A stretch of DNA of 64,000 bases from MGBC163016 sp964518575 (lineage in GTDB: Bacteria > Actinomycetota > Coriobacteriia > Coriobacteriales > Eggerthellaceae). Below, in pieces: positions 9,010 to 17,219 of this stretch. How positions within the stretch are numbered: position 1 is the first letter of the stretch; each line of letters starts with the position of its first letter. The DNA is taken from positions 62,001-126,000 of the forward strand of contig CAZFGW010000002.1 in the NCBI GenBank assembly GCA_964518575.1, in the 5' to 3' direction. Both the position numbers and the translations under genes were made by a program. Below the pieces are notes generated by a model. That model searched no databases and was not told the origin of the DNA. It saw nothing but the letters and a program-made list of their open reading frames with translations.

Positions 9010-9052
9010 AAAAATCGTTCTGGTGGACGTTGGGGCGAGATTCATCTCGCCC
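9010..9052. repeat. Palindromic intergenic repeat, copy 2
   Basis: The core GGGCGAGA-TTCA-TCTCGCCC occupies 9033-9052 and is preceded by TGGTGGACGTT, the same left flank (TGG..GACGTT) seen at the 17.1- and 23.6-kb copies. It is followed by GCCAAT, as in copy 1. Confidence 0.8.
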
Positions 9053-9145
9053 GCCAATGCAACGACCCCAATCATGAAACATCGGGCAACCGCGTTACAC
9101 CAACGGTGATCCCCAAACGCAACAATCCCAACAACGCATCATCGC

Positions 9146-9298
9146 GGACGAGATAAATCTCGTCCCTACGTCTATACCCAATTGTTTTGCAATTGAATCT
9201 CCGTTGGTCACGTATGGTTCAGTCCCTACGTCTATGCCCAACCGTTTTTGCATTTGAATCATTATTGATTGTGTATGGGTCGGTCTCAACATCTATTA
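9146..9298. repeat. Diverged palindrome plus degenerate about 60-base tandem repeats
   Basis: GGACGAGA-TAAA-TCTCGTCC at 9146-9165 is a diverged palindrome core. It is followed by units beginning GTCCCTACGTCTAT (9162 and 9222) and a decayed third (GTCTCAACATCTAT, 9283), each continuing with CCCAA..GTTTT.CA...TGAATC. These units are the reverse complement of the left flank of the other repeat copies (TGG..TAGACGT.GGG), so the block looks like piled-up half elements of one palindromic family. Confidence 0.7.
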
Positions 9299-9324
9299 CC
9301 AACGATTGCCCTGGAAATGACAAC

Positions 9325-9344
9325 GGGCGTGAACCCTCACGCCC
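9325..9344. repeat. Inverted repeat at the 3' side of the Pro/Ala-rich membrane protein gene
   Basis: GGGCGTGA-ACCC-TCACGCCC, a perfect 8-base-arm hairpin ending in CGCCAAT like the other copies, about 57 bases beyond the stop of the minus-strand gene at 9402. It may act as that gene's 3' stem-loop; no clear T-run follows on the minus strand. The surrounding region 8867-9401 (535 bases) holds only these repeats and no convincing gene. Confidence 0.6.
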
Positions 9345-9401
9345 GCCAATCTGTTCCTCTTCGGATATGCGATCGAACCGTATTCAATCGCCGTTTGCCC
9401 G

Positions 9402-10181
9402 TTACGCCTTATTCTCGTCCTTCGGCTCTGCGCTCTCGTCTGCGGGCATGGGCACCTGCACGATGGGATCCTGCGCCGACGCTTCTGCGGGCGCTATCTC
9501 GGGAACCGCGGGCGCAGGTTCAGGTGCGGTCACTGGCGTTTGCGCTGCCGGCTCAAGCGCAGGTGCGGGCGCAGGCTCGGGAGCGGGTGCGGCAACCGGC
9601 GCAACTGGCGCAACTGGCGCAGGTGCAGGCACAGGAGCAGGTGCGGGTGCCACTGGCGGCTGCCATGACATCGGGGGCATATTCGCCATCTGCTGAGCAA
9701 CTTGCTTGTCCTTGCTCGCGAATACAGCGGCGATGATGCAGAGCACGGTGGTGATGATGCCGCCGCCCAAAAATCCGACGATCGCACCGGCGATATTCCA
9801 TCCGACGATGGTCCCGTATGCATTGATCTTCTTCACGTTCTTCAGCGTGAAGATTCCTGCGACGAGGGGGATGATGCTGGCAATGATGCCACAGACACCC
9901 GCGATCCTGACAACAAGAATACCGAACTCGAGCGCTGCTCTATCGGAGCTTGAGAGGTAGCTGTCAGAGTAGTATCCGTATGGATAACCATGGTGATAAC
10001 CATAACCCGACCCGTAACCTTGACTTCCCGAGTATCCTGAGGCTGGCGCATAGGCATCGACCACGCTGCCCGCGAAATTCATCAGGCAGATCAAAACGAT
10101 CCACCCCAAAATGGCGAGCGCCGCCAGAATGATAGTTGCGATTCCCAGCCCTTTCAGAGCGTTTGCATGTGATTGTGGCAT
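9402..10181 (-). CDS. Membrane protein with Gly/Tyr loop and Pro/Ala-rich C-terminal tail (DUF4190-like)
   Basis: About 259 residues from the chosen start (MPQSHANALKG), which sits 8 bases after an AAGAGG site; an ATG six bases earlier is too close to it, and a longer frame reaching 10313 has no supporting site. Layout: a first membrane helix (ATIILAALAILGWIVLICLM), an extracytoplasmic loop rich in Tyr/Gly/Ser/His, two or three more helices with the GIFTLKNVKKINAYG pattern common in DUF4190-type proteins, then a tail of about 95 residues built of repeated PAPAP/VAPVA units and ending in acidic/Lys residues. Function unknown; the tail resembles wall-spanning or flexible linker sequence. It stands alone. 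Confidence 0.7.
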   Translation of the reverse strand: MPQSHANALKGLGIATIILAALAILGWIVLICLMNFAGSVVDAYAPASGYSGSQGYGSGYGYHHGYPYGYYSDSYLSSSDRAALEFGILVVRIAGVCGIIASIIPLVAGIFTLKNVKKINAYGTIVGWNIAGAIVGFLGGGIITTVLCIIAAVFASKDKQVAQQMANMPPMSWQPPVAPAPAPVPAPAPVAPVAPVAAPAPEPAPAPALEPAAQTPVTAPEPAPAVPEIAPAEASAQDPIVQVPMPADESAEPKDENKA

Positions 10182-10187
10182 GTTCAT

Positions 10188-10517
10188 ATCCTCTTGTCGT
10201 GTTTCATTTTCGCGCCCCGCCAGACCAAGCACGGCGGATGGCGCACTCGTATCGCGCATCCCTGCAGCAAAGATGTGGCAGAACCGGATTCGAGCGTTGC
10301 CATAGTAGCGCATCTAACTGGCTTCTAACAACTGTTCATCAGAATCAATACCAAGGCGTTTGATGAGCGTTATCGTCGCTATCATGAAACGACAAGAATG
10401 TATGCAAGGCGCTGTGTCCATGCTGAAAAGCCCCTCATCGCGCGCGGTTCGTAATGAATCCCGGGGAGAGCATCAGCAACGCACAAGAGCGGTTCTTGAT
10501 GAAGGTGGGGGATCAAG
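10188..10517. other. Gene-free divergent intergenic region (about 330 bases)
   Basis: Lies between the start of the Pro/Ala-rich membrane protein gene (minus) and the UbiB-like kinase gene (plus), so it should contain both promoters. I see no convincing -35/-10 pair, palindromic operator, small gene or structured RNA in it. The first in-frame start of the kinase gene is the GTG at 10518, since a TGA lies in frame at 10500. Confidence 0.4.
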
Positions 10518-12170
10518 GTGGCAACGTTTCAAGAATTTCTCAAGATTGCCCAACTGACCATTGCGGATAAAACGTCCGGCAAACGGATGCATGAGATTGC
10601 GCATGTGTTGCGCACCTATAAGGTCACCCAGGGTATGACGCCGCAAAAGGCGGTCCAGATCCTTGAGGCGCTTGGTCCAACCTACGTGAAGATCGGTCAG
10701 ATGGCATCCACCCGATCCGACATGCTCCCGAAGGAGTATTGCGAAGCGTTCGAGCGGCTGCATGCTGACGTGTCTCCGCTGTCGTATGAGGAAGTGCTCG
10801 CGTGCATCGATCAAGCGTACGGTGCAAGCTGGGACACGGTATTCCTCGCCATCGATCCTACGCCACTCGGCTCAGCCTCCATTGCGCAGGTGCACAAGGC
10901 GGTGCTTTTAGATGGCAGTGTGGTGGCGGTGAAGGTTCGGCGTCCGCATATCGTCGAGGAGATGGCGGAGGATATCACGATGATGCGCCATCTGCTTGCC
11001 ACCGCCGAATTCGTCACGACCGAGCATGAAAATGTTCTGCTCAATTTCGAGAATCTGCTCGATGAGCTCGAACGCACCACGGACACCGAGCTTGATTTCA
11101 ATATCGAGCTCAACAATCTCATCCGCTTCCATGCGGAAATCGCGCGGGAGCAGGGTGTCACGTCGCCGATCCCGTATCCGAAGGTTTCCAATGCGTCCGT
11201 GCTCGTGATGGAATATGTCGAAGGGGTGCAGGTGGATGATGTTACCGCTCTCGAGGCTCATGGCGCCCGCCCCGAGAAAATCGCGTTTCGCATCACGCAA
11301 AGCTATATCTCACAAGTGCTCGAAAGCGGGTTTTTCCACGCGGATCCGCATCCGGGAAACATCCTTGTCAACGGAAATGAGATCATTTGGATCGACCTCG
11401 GAATGACGGGCTCGCTTTCTGCAAGCGAGCGCGAACTCGTGGGGCGCATGTTCGATGCTGTGTTCACCAACAATGCCTACGAACTCATGCAAGCGGTCAT
11501 CAGCATCTCGAAGGTAAAAGGTCCGCTTTCTACCGGCATATTGCTCCAGAAGCTCTCAATTCTGCTCAACAAATATGCAACCGCCGAACTTGATGATCTT
11601 GATCTAGGAGAGATCTTGGGTGAGGTGGTCGAGATCATGCGCGAGCAGAATCTCATCATGTCTTCCTCGGTGACCATGCTCGTCAGAGGACTCGTCACTC
11701 TTGAGGGCGTCATCCAGAAACTCGCGCCCAGCCTGAACATCCTGCAGGTCGTGCGGGTCTATGTGATGAAGCACGCCCTTGACCCCAAGCATATCGAATC
11801 GGAAGCGGTGAAACTGATGGGTGAGGGGAAGTCCTCAGTTGAGGCGCTTGCCAAGATACCCGCGCAGATGTCGAACACGATCGACATGCTGAACAAGGGA
11901 GAGATCAGCATCAAGGGCGACATCAGCGTGCCCGAGAATATGCTTGCAACCATCTATGCCTCCGTGGGGCGCCTCTCGCTCGCATTGATATCGGTTGGAC
12001 TGTTTTTAGGTTCGTCGCTTCTGTGTACAACCGATATGGAGCCGAGATTTCTCGAAGTTCCCGTTCTTGGCGTACTTGGGTACATCGGCGCGTTTATACT
12101 AGGGGTGTACGTGATCGTTCAAACATTCAGGTCAAGACACCAGATGAAGAATCATCAGAAGCTTGACTGA
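10518..12170 (+). CDS. ABC1/UbiB-family atypical protein kinase-like protein
   Basis: A 550-residue member of the ABC1/ADCK/UbiB family. The signature KxGQ is at Lys58 (YVKIGQMAS), the Ala-rich nucleotide loop reads ASIAQVHKA, the catalytic segment is FHADPHPGN (His274/Asp276) and the metal-binding DFG equivalent is DLGMTGS. Two hydrophobic helices at the C-terminus (from about residue 495) anchor it in the membrane. Family members support quinone biosynthesis or lipid homeostasis; in a menaquinone-using anaerobe the exact role is open. Starts with GTG behind an AAGGTGGGGG site, and is followed after 14 bases by nfo, probably co-transcribed. Confidence 0.9.
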   Translation: MATFQEFLKIAQLTIADKTSGKRMHEIAHVLRTYKVTQGMTPQKAVQILEALGPTYVKIGQMASTRSDMLPKEYCEAFERLHADVSPLSYEEVLACIDQAYGASWDTVFLAIDPTPLGSASIAQVHKAVLLDGSVVAVKVRRPHIVEEMAEDITMMRHLLATAEFVTTEHENVLLNFENLLDELERTTDTELDFNIELNNLIRFHAEIAREQGVTSPIPYPKVSNASVLVMEYVEGVQVDDVTALEAHGARPEKIAFRITQSYISQVLESGFFHADPHPGNILVNGNEIIWIDLGMTGSLSASERELVGRMFDAVFTNNAYELMQAVISISKVKGPLSTGILLQKLSILLNKYATAELDDLDLGEILGEVVEIMREQNLIMSSSVTMLVRGLVTLEGVIQKLAPSLNILQVVRVYVMKHALDPKHIESEAVKLMGEGKSSVEALAKIPAQMSNTIDMLNKGEISIKGDISVPENMLATIYASVGRLSLALISVGLFLGSSLLCTTDMEPRFLEVPVLGVLGYIGAFILGVYVIVQTFRSRHQMKNHQKLD

Positions 12171-12184
12171 AGAAAGCAGATGCA

Positions 12185-13027
12185 ATGTTCACCATAGGAT
12201 GCCACCTTTCCTGCGCGAAGGGGTATGCGCAGATGGCGAAAGACGCCCAGTCTATCGGTGCGAATACCTTCCAGTTCTTCACGCGCAATCCGCGTGGTGG
12301 TAAGGCGAAAGATATCTCGGCAGCCGATATTGCCGAGTTCGAAACCGTGTGCGCTGATGCAGGGATCGAAACGATCCTGGCGCATGCTCCCTATACGCTC
12401 AATCCCTGCGCACTCAAACCTGATGTCGCTGATTTCGCCCGTGAAGTCATGGCGGACGACCTTGTGCGGATGGAGGCAACGCCGGGGCAGTTTTACAACA
12501 TGCATCCAGGGTCGCACGTGAAGCAAGGCGCTGACGTCGGTATCGAAAAGATCGCTCAAACGCTCAACGAGGTGATGCAGCCCGCGCAGACAACGACGGT
12601 GCTTTTGGAGACCATGGCGGGGAAGGGAACGGAAGTCGGGCGCACGTTCGATGAGATCGCACGTATCATTGAGCGCGTGGATCTTGCTGATCATGTGGGC
12701 GTATGTTTGGATACCTGCCACGTCTGGGACGGCGGCTATGACATTGTCGATGATCTCGACGGGGTCCTTGATGAGTTCGATGCGGTCATCGGACTTGAGC
12801 GACTCAAGGCAATCCATTTGAACGACTCGAAGAACGATCGTGCCTCCCACAAGGATCGCCATGCTGCGATCGGTGAAGGATGCATCACTGCGAACGCCCT
12901 TATTCGCCTGACCGCCCATCCGCGTCTGCGGCATCTTCCCTTCTTTTTGGAAACGCCGCAGGATGATCTTGCGGGGTGGGGTGCCGAGATCGCGCTCATA
13001 CGAGAAGAGCGCGAAGCATATCTTTGA
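12185..13027 (+). CDS. nfo: Endonuclease IV (AP endonuclease Nfo)
   Basis: A TIM-barrel tri-zinc enzyme that cuts the backbone 5' to abasic sites in base excision repair. The 280 residues include the family blocks IGCHLSCAKGY, FQFFTRNPRGG, ILAHAPYTLN, MHPGSH, LLETMAGKGTE, VGVCLDTCHVW, HLNDSKND, KDRHAAIGEG and FFLETP, with all expected zinc ligands (His, Glu, Asp) in place. It starts 14 bases after the UbiB-like gene, behind AAGAAAGCAG. Confidence 0.95.
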   Translation: MFTIGCHLSCAKGYAQMAKDAQSIGANTFQFFTRNPRGGKAKDISAADIAEFETVCADAGIETILAHAPYTLNPCALKPDVADFAREVMADDLVRMEATPGQFYNMHPGSHVKQGADVGIEKIAQTLNEVMQPAQTTTVLLETMAGKGTEVGRTFDEIARIIERVDLADHVGVCLDTCHVWDGGYDIVDDLDGVLDEFDAVIGLERLKAIHLNDSKNDRASHKDRHAAIGEGCITANALIRLTAHPRLRHLPFFLETPQDDLAGWGAEIALIREEREAYL

Positions 13028-13062
13028 TCTAATAACACGGTGATACAAAAAAAGGAGAGCGC

Positions 13063-14493
13063 ATGGCTGAGATCCGATGCCCGCATTGCAAACAAGTATT
13101 CCAGGTCGATGACGCTGGCTATGCCAGTTTGGTACAGCAGGTGCGCGATGCGGAATTCGACAAAGCGCTCGCGGATGCCCTCAGTATGCGCACGGAACTG
13201 ATCGAGAAGGACGCTCAGAAAAGCCTGCTCGAAAAAGACGGGCGCATCGAGTTGCTCCTTAAAGACATCGAGCAGATGAAAAAGGATGCCCAAGCATCCG
13301 TGAGCGCTTTGCAGGAGCGCTACGAGAGCAAGATCACGCTTTTGGAAACGAGCCTCAAAGACGAGCGGGAAAAAGCTGAGGCTGACCGGGATGCGGCAAT
13401 CGCGAAAAGCCAGAGCGACCTCAAAGACGAACTGCATGAGAAGGAGCGCACTATCGCTTCGCTCACCGAACGTCTATCCCAAACTGAGCAGCGCCTTGAG
13501 CAAGATGTCGAACTGGCGGTCTCGAAGGTCAAACAGGAGCAATCGGAACAGCACCATGCGCTCGTGCGTGAACTGGATGCGGCGAAGCGGACGCTTGAGC
13601 AGGAGAAAGTCCAGCATGAAGTTGAGACCGAACGCTTGCGGGCGCATCATAAGGAGGAAATGGAAATCCGCCTGCGCAGCAAGGATGAGATGATCAAGGA
13701 GCGCGAGCGCACGATCGAGGATTTGCGCGATATGAAGCAGCGCCTCACGGTAAAGATGCTCGGCGAGAGCCTTGAGCAGCACTGCGAGAACGCCTTCAAC
13801 AAGATGCGCTCATCGGCGTTTCGCAATGCTGAGTTCAAAAAGGACAGCGATGTCATCGACGGTACGAAGGGCGACTACATCTATCGCGAAAAGACCGCGG
13901 AGGGTGCTGAGCTCATCTCGATCATGTTCGAAATGAAAACGGAATCGGACACGTCGACCCACCGGAAGAAAAACGAGGATCACCTGAAGAAACTCGATGC
14001 CGATAGGCGTAAGAAGGGTTGCGAATATGCGGTGCTCGTGAGTACGCTCGAGGCGGAAAGCGAGTACTACAACGAGGGCATCGTCGATGTCTCGCACCTC
14101 TACGAGAAGATGTATGTGATCCGACCCCAGTTCTTCATCCCGATGATCACGCTTTTGCGCAACGCCGCCGAATCCGCCGCATCGTACAAAAACGAGCTTG
14201 AATTGGTTCGCCGGCAGAACATCGATGTTACGCACTTCGAGGAAGCGCTTGAGGACTTCAAGGGGAAGTTCGGAAAGAATTACCGCCTCGCCAGTGAGCG
14301 GTTCCAAAAAGCCATCGAGGAAATCGACAAGACGATCGAGCACCTGAACAAGGTGAAGGAGGGGCTGCTCGGAAGCGAGCGGAATCTCCGCCTTGCAAAC
14401 GACAAAGCAGAGGCGCTCACCGTAAAAAAGCTCACGCGCGGAAATCCGACGATGAAAGCCGCATTCGATGAACTCGAAAAAGATGATGAGTGA
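13063..14493 (+). CDS. DUF2130 domain protein with long coiled coil
   Basis: 476 residues. N-terminus IRCPHCKQVF is a half zinc-ribbon (CPxC). Residues about 40-225 form a continuous, highly charged coiled coil (Glu/Lys/Gln-rich heptads). The C-terminal half is the DUF2130 domain, with a DGTKGDYIYRE stretch followed by IMFEMKTESD, an Asp...Glu-X-Lys arrangement reminiscent of PD-(D/E)XK nucleases; that similarity is my inference. Ribosome-binding site AAAGGAGAG precedes the ATG. Function is unknown; the family is usually annotated as uncharacterised. Confidence 0.85.
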   Translation: MAEIRCPHCKQVFQVDDAGYASLVQQVRDAEFDKALADALSMRTELIEKDAQKSLLEKDGRIELLLKDIEQMKKDAQASVSALQERYESKITLLETSLKDEREKAEADRDAAIAKSQSDLKDELHEKERTIASLTERLSQTEQRLEQDVELAVSKVKQEQSEQHHALVRELDAAKRTLEQEKVQHEVETERLRAHHKEEMEIRLRSKDEMIKERERTIEDLRDMKQRLTVKMLGESLEQHCENAFNKMRSSAFRNAEFKKDSDVIDGTKGDYIYREKTAEGAELISIMFEMKTESDTSTHRKKNEDHLKKLDADRRKKGCEYAVLVSTLEAESEYYNEGIVDVSHLYEKMYVIRPQFFIPMITLLRNAAESAASYKNELELVRRQNIDVTHFEEALEDFKGKFGKNYRLASERFQKAIEEIDKTIEHLNKVKEGLLGSERNLRLANDKAEALTVKKLTRGNPTMKAAFDELEKDDE

Positions 14494-14537
14494 CTGTGAT
14501 ACATTCAATGCATACTATTCTTTTGAGATAAGGATCT

Positions 14538-15476
14538 ATGATGTTCGGAGATAACCTCGATCGGATCGTCAAAGCCATAGAGAAGAACTACGAGGCGGAC
14601 GAGATCTTCTTTACCAAACCCGGGTTGCGCTTCCCTTCAAGGAGTGTCATCAAAGACATGCTGAAGAAGCTCCGGCGGGTCGTTTTCCCGGGTTACTTCG
14701 GGGAAGAGGCGCTCTCAGCCAAAACAAGCCCCGAGTATTTCATTGGGGAGCTGCTCATCCAGATCGAGCGTGATCTTCGTCAGCAGATCATCATCGCGCT
14801 TACTTACACCGACGATGAAGCCGATCGCACGATCGATATCGGGTCATGCGGCGAATGCGCGTCATCGAAGATCATCAAGCGCGCGGCGGAAGCGTGCACG
14901 GTGTTTTTCGATGAGCTGCCCGGCGTCCAGAAGATCTTGCTGACCGACGTGCAGGCCATCTTCGATGGCGACCCGGCGGCGGCATCGAAAGAAGATATCA
15001 TCTTCTCCTATCCGGGACTGTATGCCATTTATGTCTATCGGATGGCGCATATCCTTGAGAAGCTTGAGATTCCCATCATTCCCCGTATCATGACCGAGCT
15101 TGCCCATGCAGGCACGGGAATCGATATCGGCGCGGGAGCAACGATTGGCGATTACTTCTGCATCGACCACGGAACGGGTGTCGTGATCGGCGAGACCACC
15201 ATCATCGGAAGCCATGTCAAGATCTATCAGGGTGTCACGCTGGGCGCACTGTCCACAAGGGGTGGTCAACGTCTTGCAGGCGTGAAGCGCCATCCCACCA
15301 TCGAAGACAACGTCACCATCTATTCGAACGCATCGGTTCTTGGCGGTGATACGGTGATCGGTGCGGGTTCGGTGATCGCGGGCTCAGCCTTCGTGACCTC
15401 AAGCGTGCCGCCGAATTCGCGTGTATCGCTGACCGATCAGAAGGTTACGGTACGTCAGCCGAACGAGAAGGACTGA
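14538..15476 (+). CDS. epsC: Serine O-acetyltransferase (CysE/EpsC type)
   Basis: Transfers acetyl from acetyl-CoA to serine, giving O-acetylserine for cysteine synthesis. 312 residues: a helical N-terminal domain of about 170 residues (longer than in E. coli CysE), then the left-handed beta-helix hexapeptide repeats from ELAHAGTGIDIGAGATIG to SVIAGSAFV, with the catalytic His/Asp in FCIDHGTGVVIGET. The EpsC-type naming follows the long N-terminal domain. No O-acetylserine sulfhydrylase gene is adjacent. No T-box or other leader is seen in the 44 bases upstream. Confidence 0.92.
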   Translation: MMFGDNLDRIVKAIEKNYEADEIFFTKPGLRFPSRSVIKDMLKKLRRVVFPGYFGEEALSAKTSPEYFIGELLIQIERDLRQQIIIALTYTDDEADRTIDIGSCGECASSKIIKRAAEACTVFFDELPGVQKILLTDVQAIFDGDPAAASKEDIIFSYPGLYAIYVYRMAHILEKLEIPIIPRIMTELAHAGTGIDIGAGATIGDYFCIDHGTGVVIGETTIIGSHVKIYQGVTLGALSTRGGQRLAGVKRHPTIEDNVTIYSNASVLGGDTVIGAGSVIAGSAFVTSSVPPNSRVSLTDQKVTVRQPNEKD

Positions 15477-15504
15477 CCAGCTGCGTTGGGAAGAGGCGCT
15501 TTTT

Positions 15505-16389
15505 CTACCAACTGATGAGTTCGTACCCGTCGTCGGTAACCACGACTTGCACTTCCCACTGAGCGGTGGGCTTGCGGTCTTTCGTGCGCACCGTCCAGCC
15601 GTTCGGATCGCTCATATCAATCTTCGCTTTACCCATATTGATCATGGGCTCGATGGTGAACATGAGACCGGGAGCAAGGATAGTGCCGGTGCCCGGCTTG
15701 GTGACGAAGCTGACGAAGGGATCTTCGTGGAACTCAAGCCCAATGCCATGCCCGCCGAATTCCTTCACGACGCTGTATCCGTGATCTTCCGCATATGCTT
15801 TGACCACCGCGCCGACATCGCCGAGATGACCCCAGGGCTTCACTTCATCAAGGGCAAGTCTGATCGCCTCTTTGGTGACGATGACAAGCTTCTCAACCTC
15901 AGGGTCAACCTCGCCGATCATGAACATGCGTGATGAGTCGGAGAAATATCCATCGAGGATGGTCGAGCAATCGACGTTCACGATATCGCCCTCTTTGAGG
16001 ATATCTTCCTCGCTGGGAATGCCATGGCAGATGACTTCGTTAATGGAGGTGCAAACGCTTTTCGGGTACCCCTCATAGCCGAGCGTTGCAGGAATAGCAC
16101 CATGCGAGATGGTGTACTCATGAACCCAGTTATCGATATCTTGCGTGCTGACACCGGGACCGATCAGCGATGCGACATGATCCAAAACGCCTACATTGAC
16201 TTCAGCGCTTTTCTTGATGGCTGCAATCTCGGCAGGCGTTTTCAAAAGGCTTCGAGGCGGAACATATTCTCCCGCCTCGAAGCATTGTTGTAAGCGCATG
16301 TCGGTATCAAGATGGCACTTCTTGTATTTTTTCTTGCTTCCGCACCAGCATTCGTCATTGCGACCGATTTCCGGTAATCCGTCGTACAT
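15505..16389 (-). CDS. map: Methionine aminopeptidase type I with SEC-C zinc motif
   Basis: Removes the initiator methionine from nascent proteins. The N-terminal 35 residues form a SEC-C zinc motif (RNDECWCGSKKKYKKCH), thought to help ribosome binding. The catalytic pita-bread domain follows with metal ligands in NVDCSTILDGYFSDSSR (two Asp), GHGIGLEFHE (His), FTIEP (Glu) and QWEVQVVV (Glu). 294 residues is normal for this SEC-C subtype. It converges with epsC (28-base gap) and follows the HdeD-like gene on the same strand by 17 bases. Confidence 0.95.
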   Translation of the reverse strand: MYDGLPEIGRNDECWCGSKKKYKKCHLDTDMRLQQCFEAGEYVPPRSLLKTPAEIAAIKKSAEVNVGVLDHVASLIGPGVSTQDIDNWVHEYTISHGAIPATLGYEGYPKSVCTSINEVICHGIPSEEDILKEGDIVNVDCSTILDGYFSDSSRMFMIGEVDPEVEKLVIVTKEAIRLALDEVKPWGHLGDVGAVVKAYAEDHGYSVVKEFGGHGIGLEFHEDPFVSFVTKPGTGTILAPGLMFTIEPMINMGKAKIDMSDPNGWTVRTKDRKPTAQWEVQVVVTDDGYELISW

Positions 16390-16406
16390 GTTCCACCTTC
16401 GCCTGT

Positions 16407-16961
16407 CTAGAAGTAATCGAGCTCCTTGGGAGCGGTAACGCTATAGACAGACATAGTAACACCGCGCATGATCAAGAAGATGGCTAAATACAGCGCGAAG
16501 AAGGCGGGTGACACGACGAACAGGATGCCGCAGATAAGCGAGATGATCCCGTTGAGCAGCATGAGCCACCAATATGAGGTGTATTTCTTCATGCCGATCG
16601 ACCCGATGATGGCGAAGGCGCCGTAGGCGATGACGAAGCATCCGACGAATAGCGTGATGACGCCGGCGGCGACCACAGGATGGATCAGGAACATTGCGCC
16701 CAGCAGTAGATCCAAGATGCCGGTTAGAAGCGTCCAGCCTGCGCCGTCGGTGCCGCGCACATTCCACCACATAACGAAGTCGAAGATGCCGGCGAAGATG
16801 AGGAAGACGCCCGCAATGGTTGCCAGCATGACAAGGGAGAGCCCCGGCCAGAAGAGCACGACGATGCCCGCCAATGCCACAAGGATGCCGATGACCACGC
16901 CGCCCCATGCGATCGATGAGCCGGAGTTTGTGTTATGGGTTTGCATAACATGAGTATTCAT
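16407..16961 (-). CDS. HdeD/DUF308 family membrane protein
   Basis: 184 residues with six hydrophobic segments and the family pattern (WPGLSLVMLATIAGVFLIFAGI; GILDLLLGAMFLIHPVVA; LNGIISLICGILFVVSP) made of internally repeated helix pairs. E. coli HdeD protects against acid stress at high cell density; for the wider family the function is unknown. A strong ribosome-binding site (AAAGGAGGTATCAC) precedes the ATG. Upstream of map on the same strand with a 17-base gap, so the two may be co-transcribed. Confidence 0.85.
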   Translation of the reverse strand: MNTHVMQTHNTNSGSSIAWGGVVIGILVALAGIVVLFWPGLSLVMLATIAGVFLIFAGIFDFVMWWNVRGTDGAGWTLLTGILDLLLGAMFLIHPVVAAGVITLFVGCFVIAYGAFAIIGSIGMKKYTSYWWLMLLNGIISLICGILFVVSPAFFALYLAIFLIMRGVTMSVYSVTAPKELDYF

Positions 16962-17146
16962 GTGATACCTCCTTTACCCGTTCGTTCATTGCCCTTATTG
17001 TCCTCTTCGGAAAATGATGGCGAAGGTGAGGGAGGGGACTGTTTCTCAGAGGGGTTCACCCTGTAAAGAAACCGTGGGAAACGGGTATGCCCGCAACGCG
17101 CAATGAACTATGCATGGATGGTTGATATACCAAGAGGAATGATAGC

Positions 17147-17181
17147 TGGGCATAGACGTTGGGGCGAGATTCATCTCGCTC
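17147..17181. repeat. Palindromic intergenic repeat, copy at 17.1 kb
   Basis: TGGGCATAGACGTTGGGGCGAGATTCATCTCGC-type element: left flank TGGGCATAGACGTT, then GCGAGA-TTCA-TCTCGC at 17164-17179; the right arm is mutated (TCGCTCGC). The left flank is the reverse complement of the GTCCCTACGTCTATGCCCA units at 9.2 kb, tying the copies together. It lies in the 258-base gap between the HdeD-like gene and the minus-strand gene ending at 17220, in which nothing else was recognised. Confidence 0.75.
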
Positions 17182-17219
17182 GCTGTGTCAAAATGCTATC
17201 AACGGCTATGTTGCTCGAA

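Noticed and set aside
9146..9298. Possible CRISPR array (short repeats with similar spacing)
   Set aside because: Units are about 60 bases, degenerate along their whole length, with no unique spacers and no cas genes nearby; they fit the palindromic repeat family.
12155..13048. Minus-strand 297-codon frame opposite nfo
   Set aside because: Complete overlap with endonuclease IV, which has all catalytic motifs; no start signals for the antisense frame.
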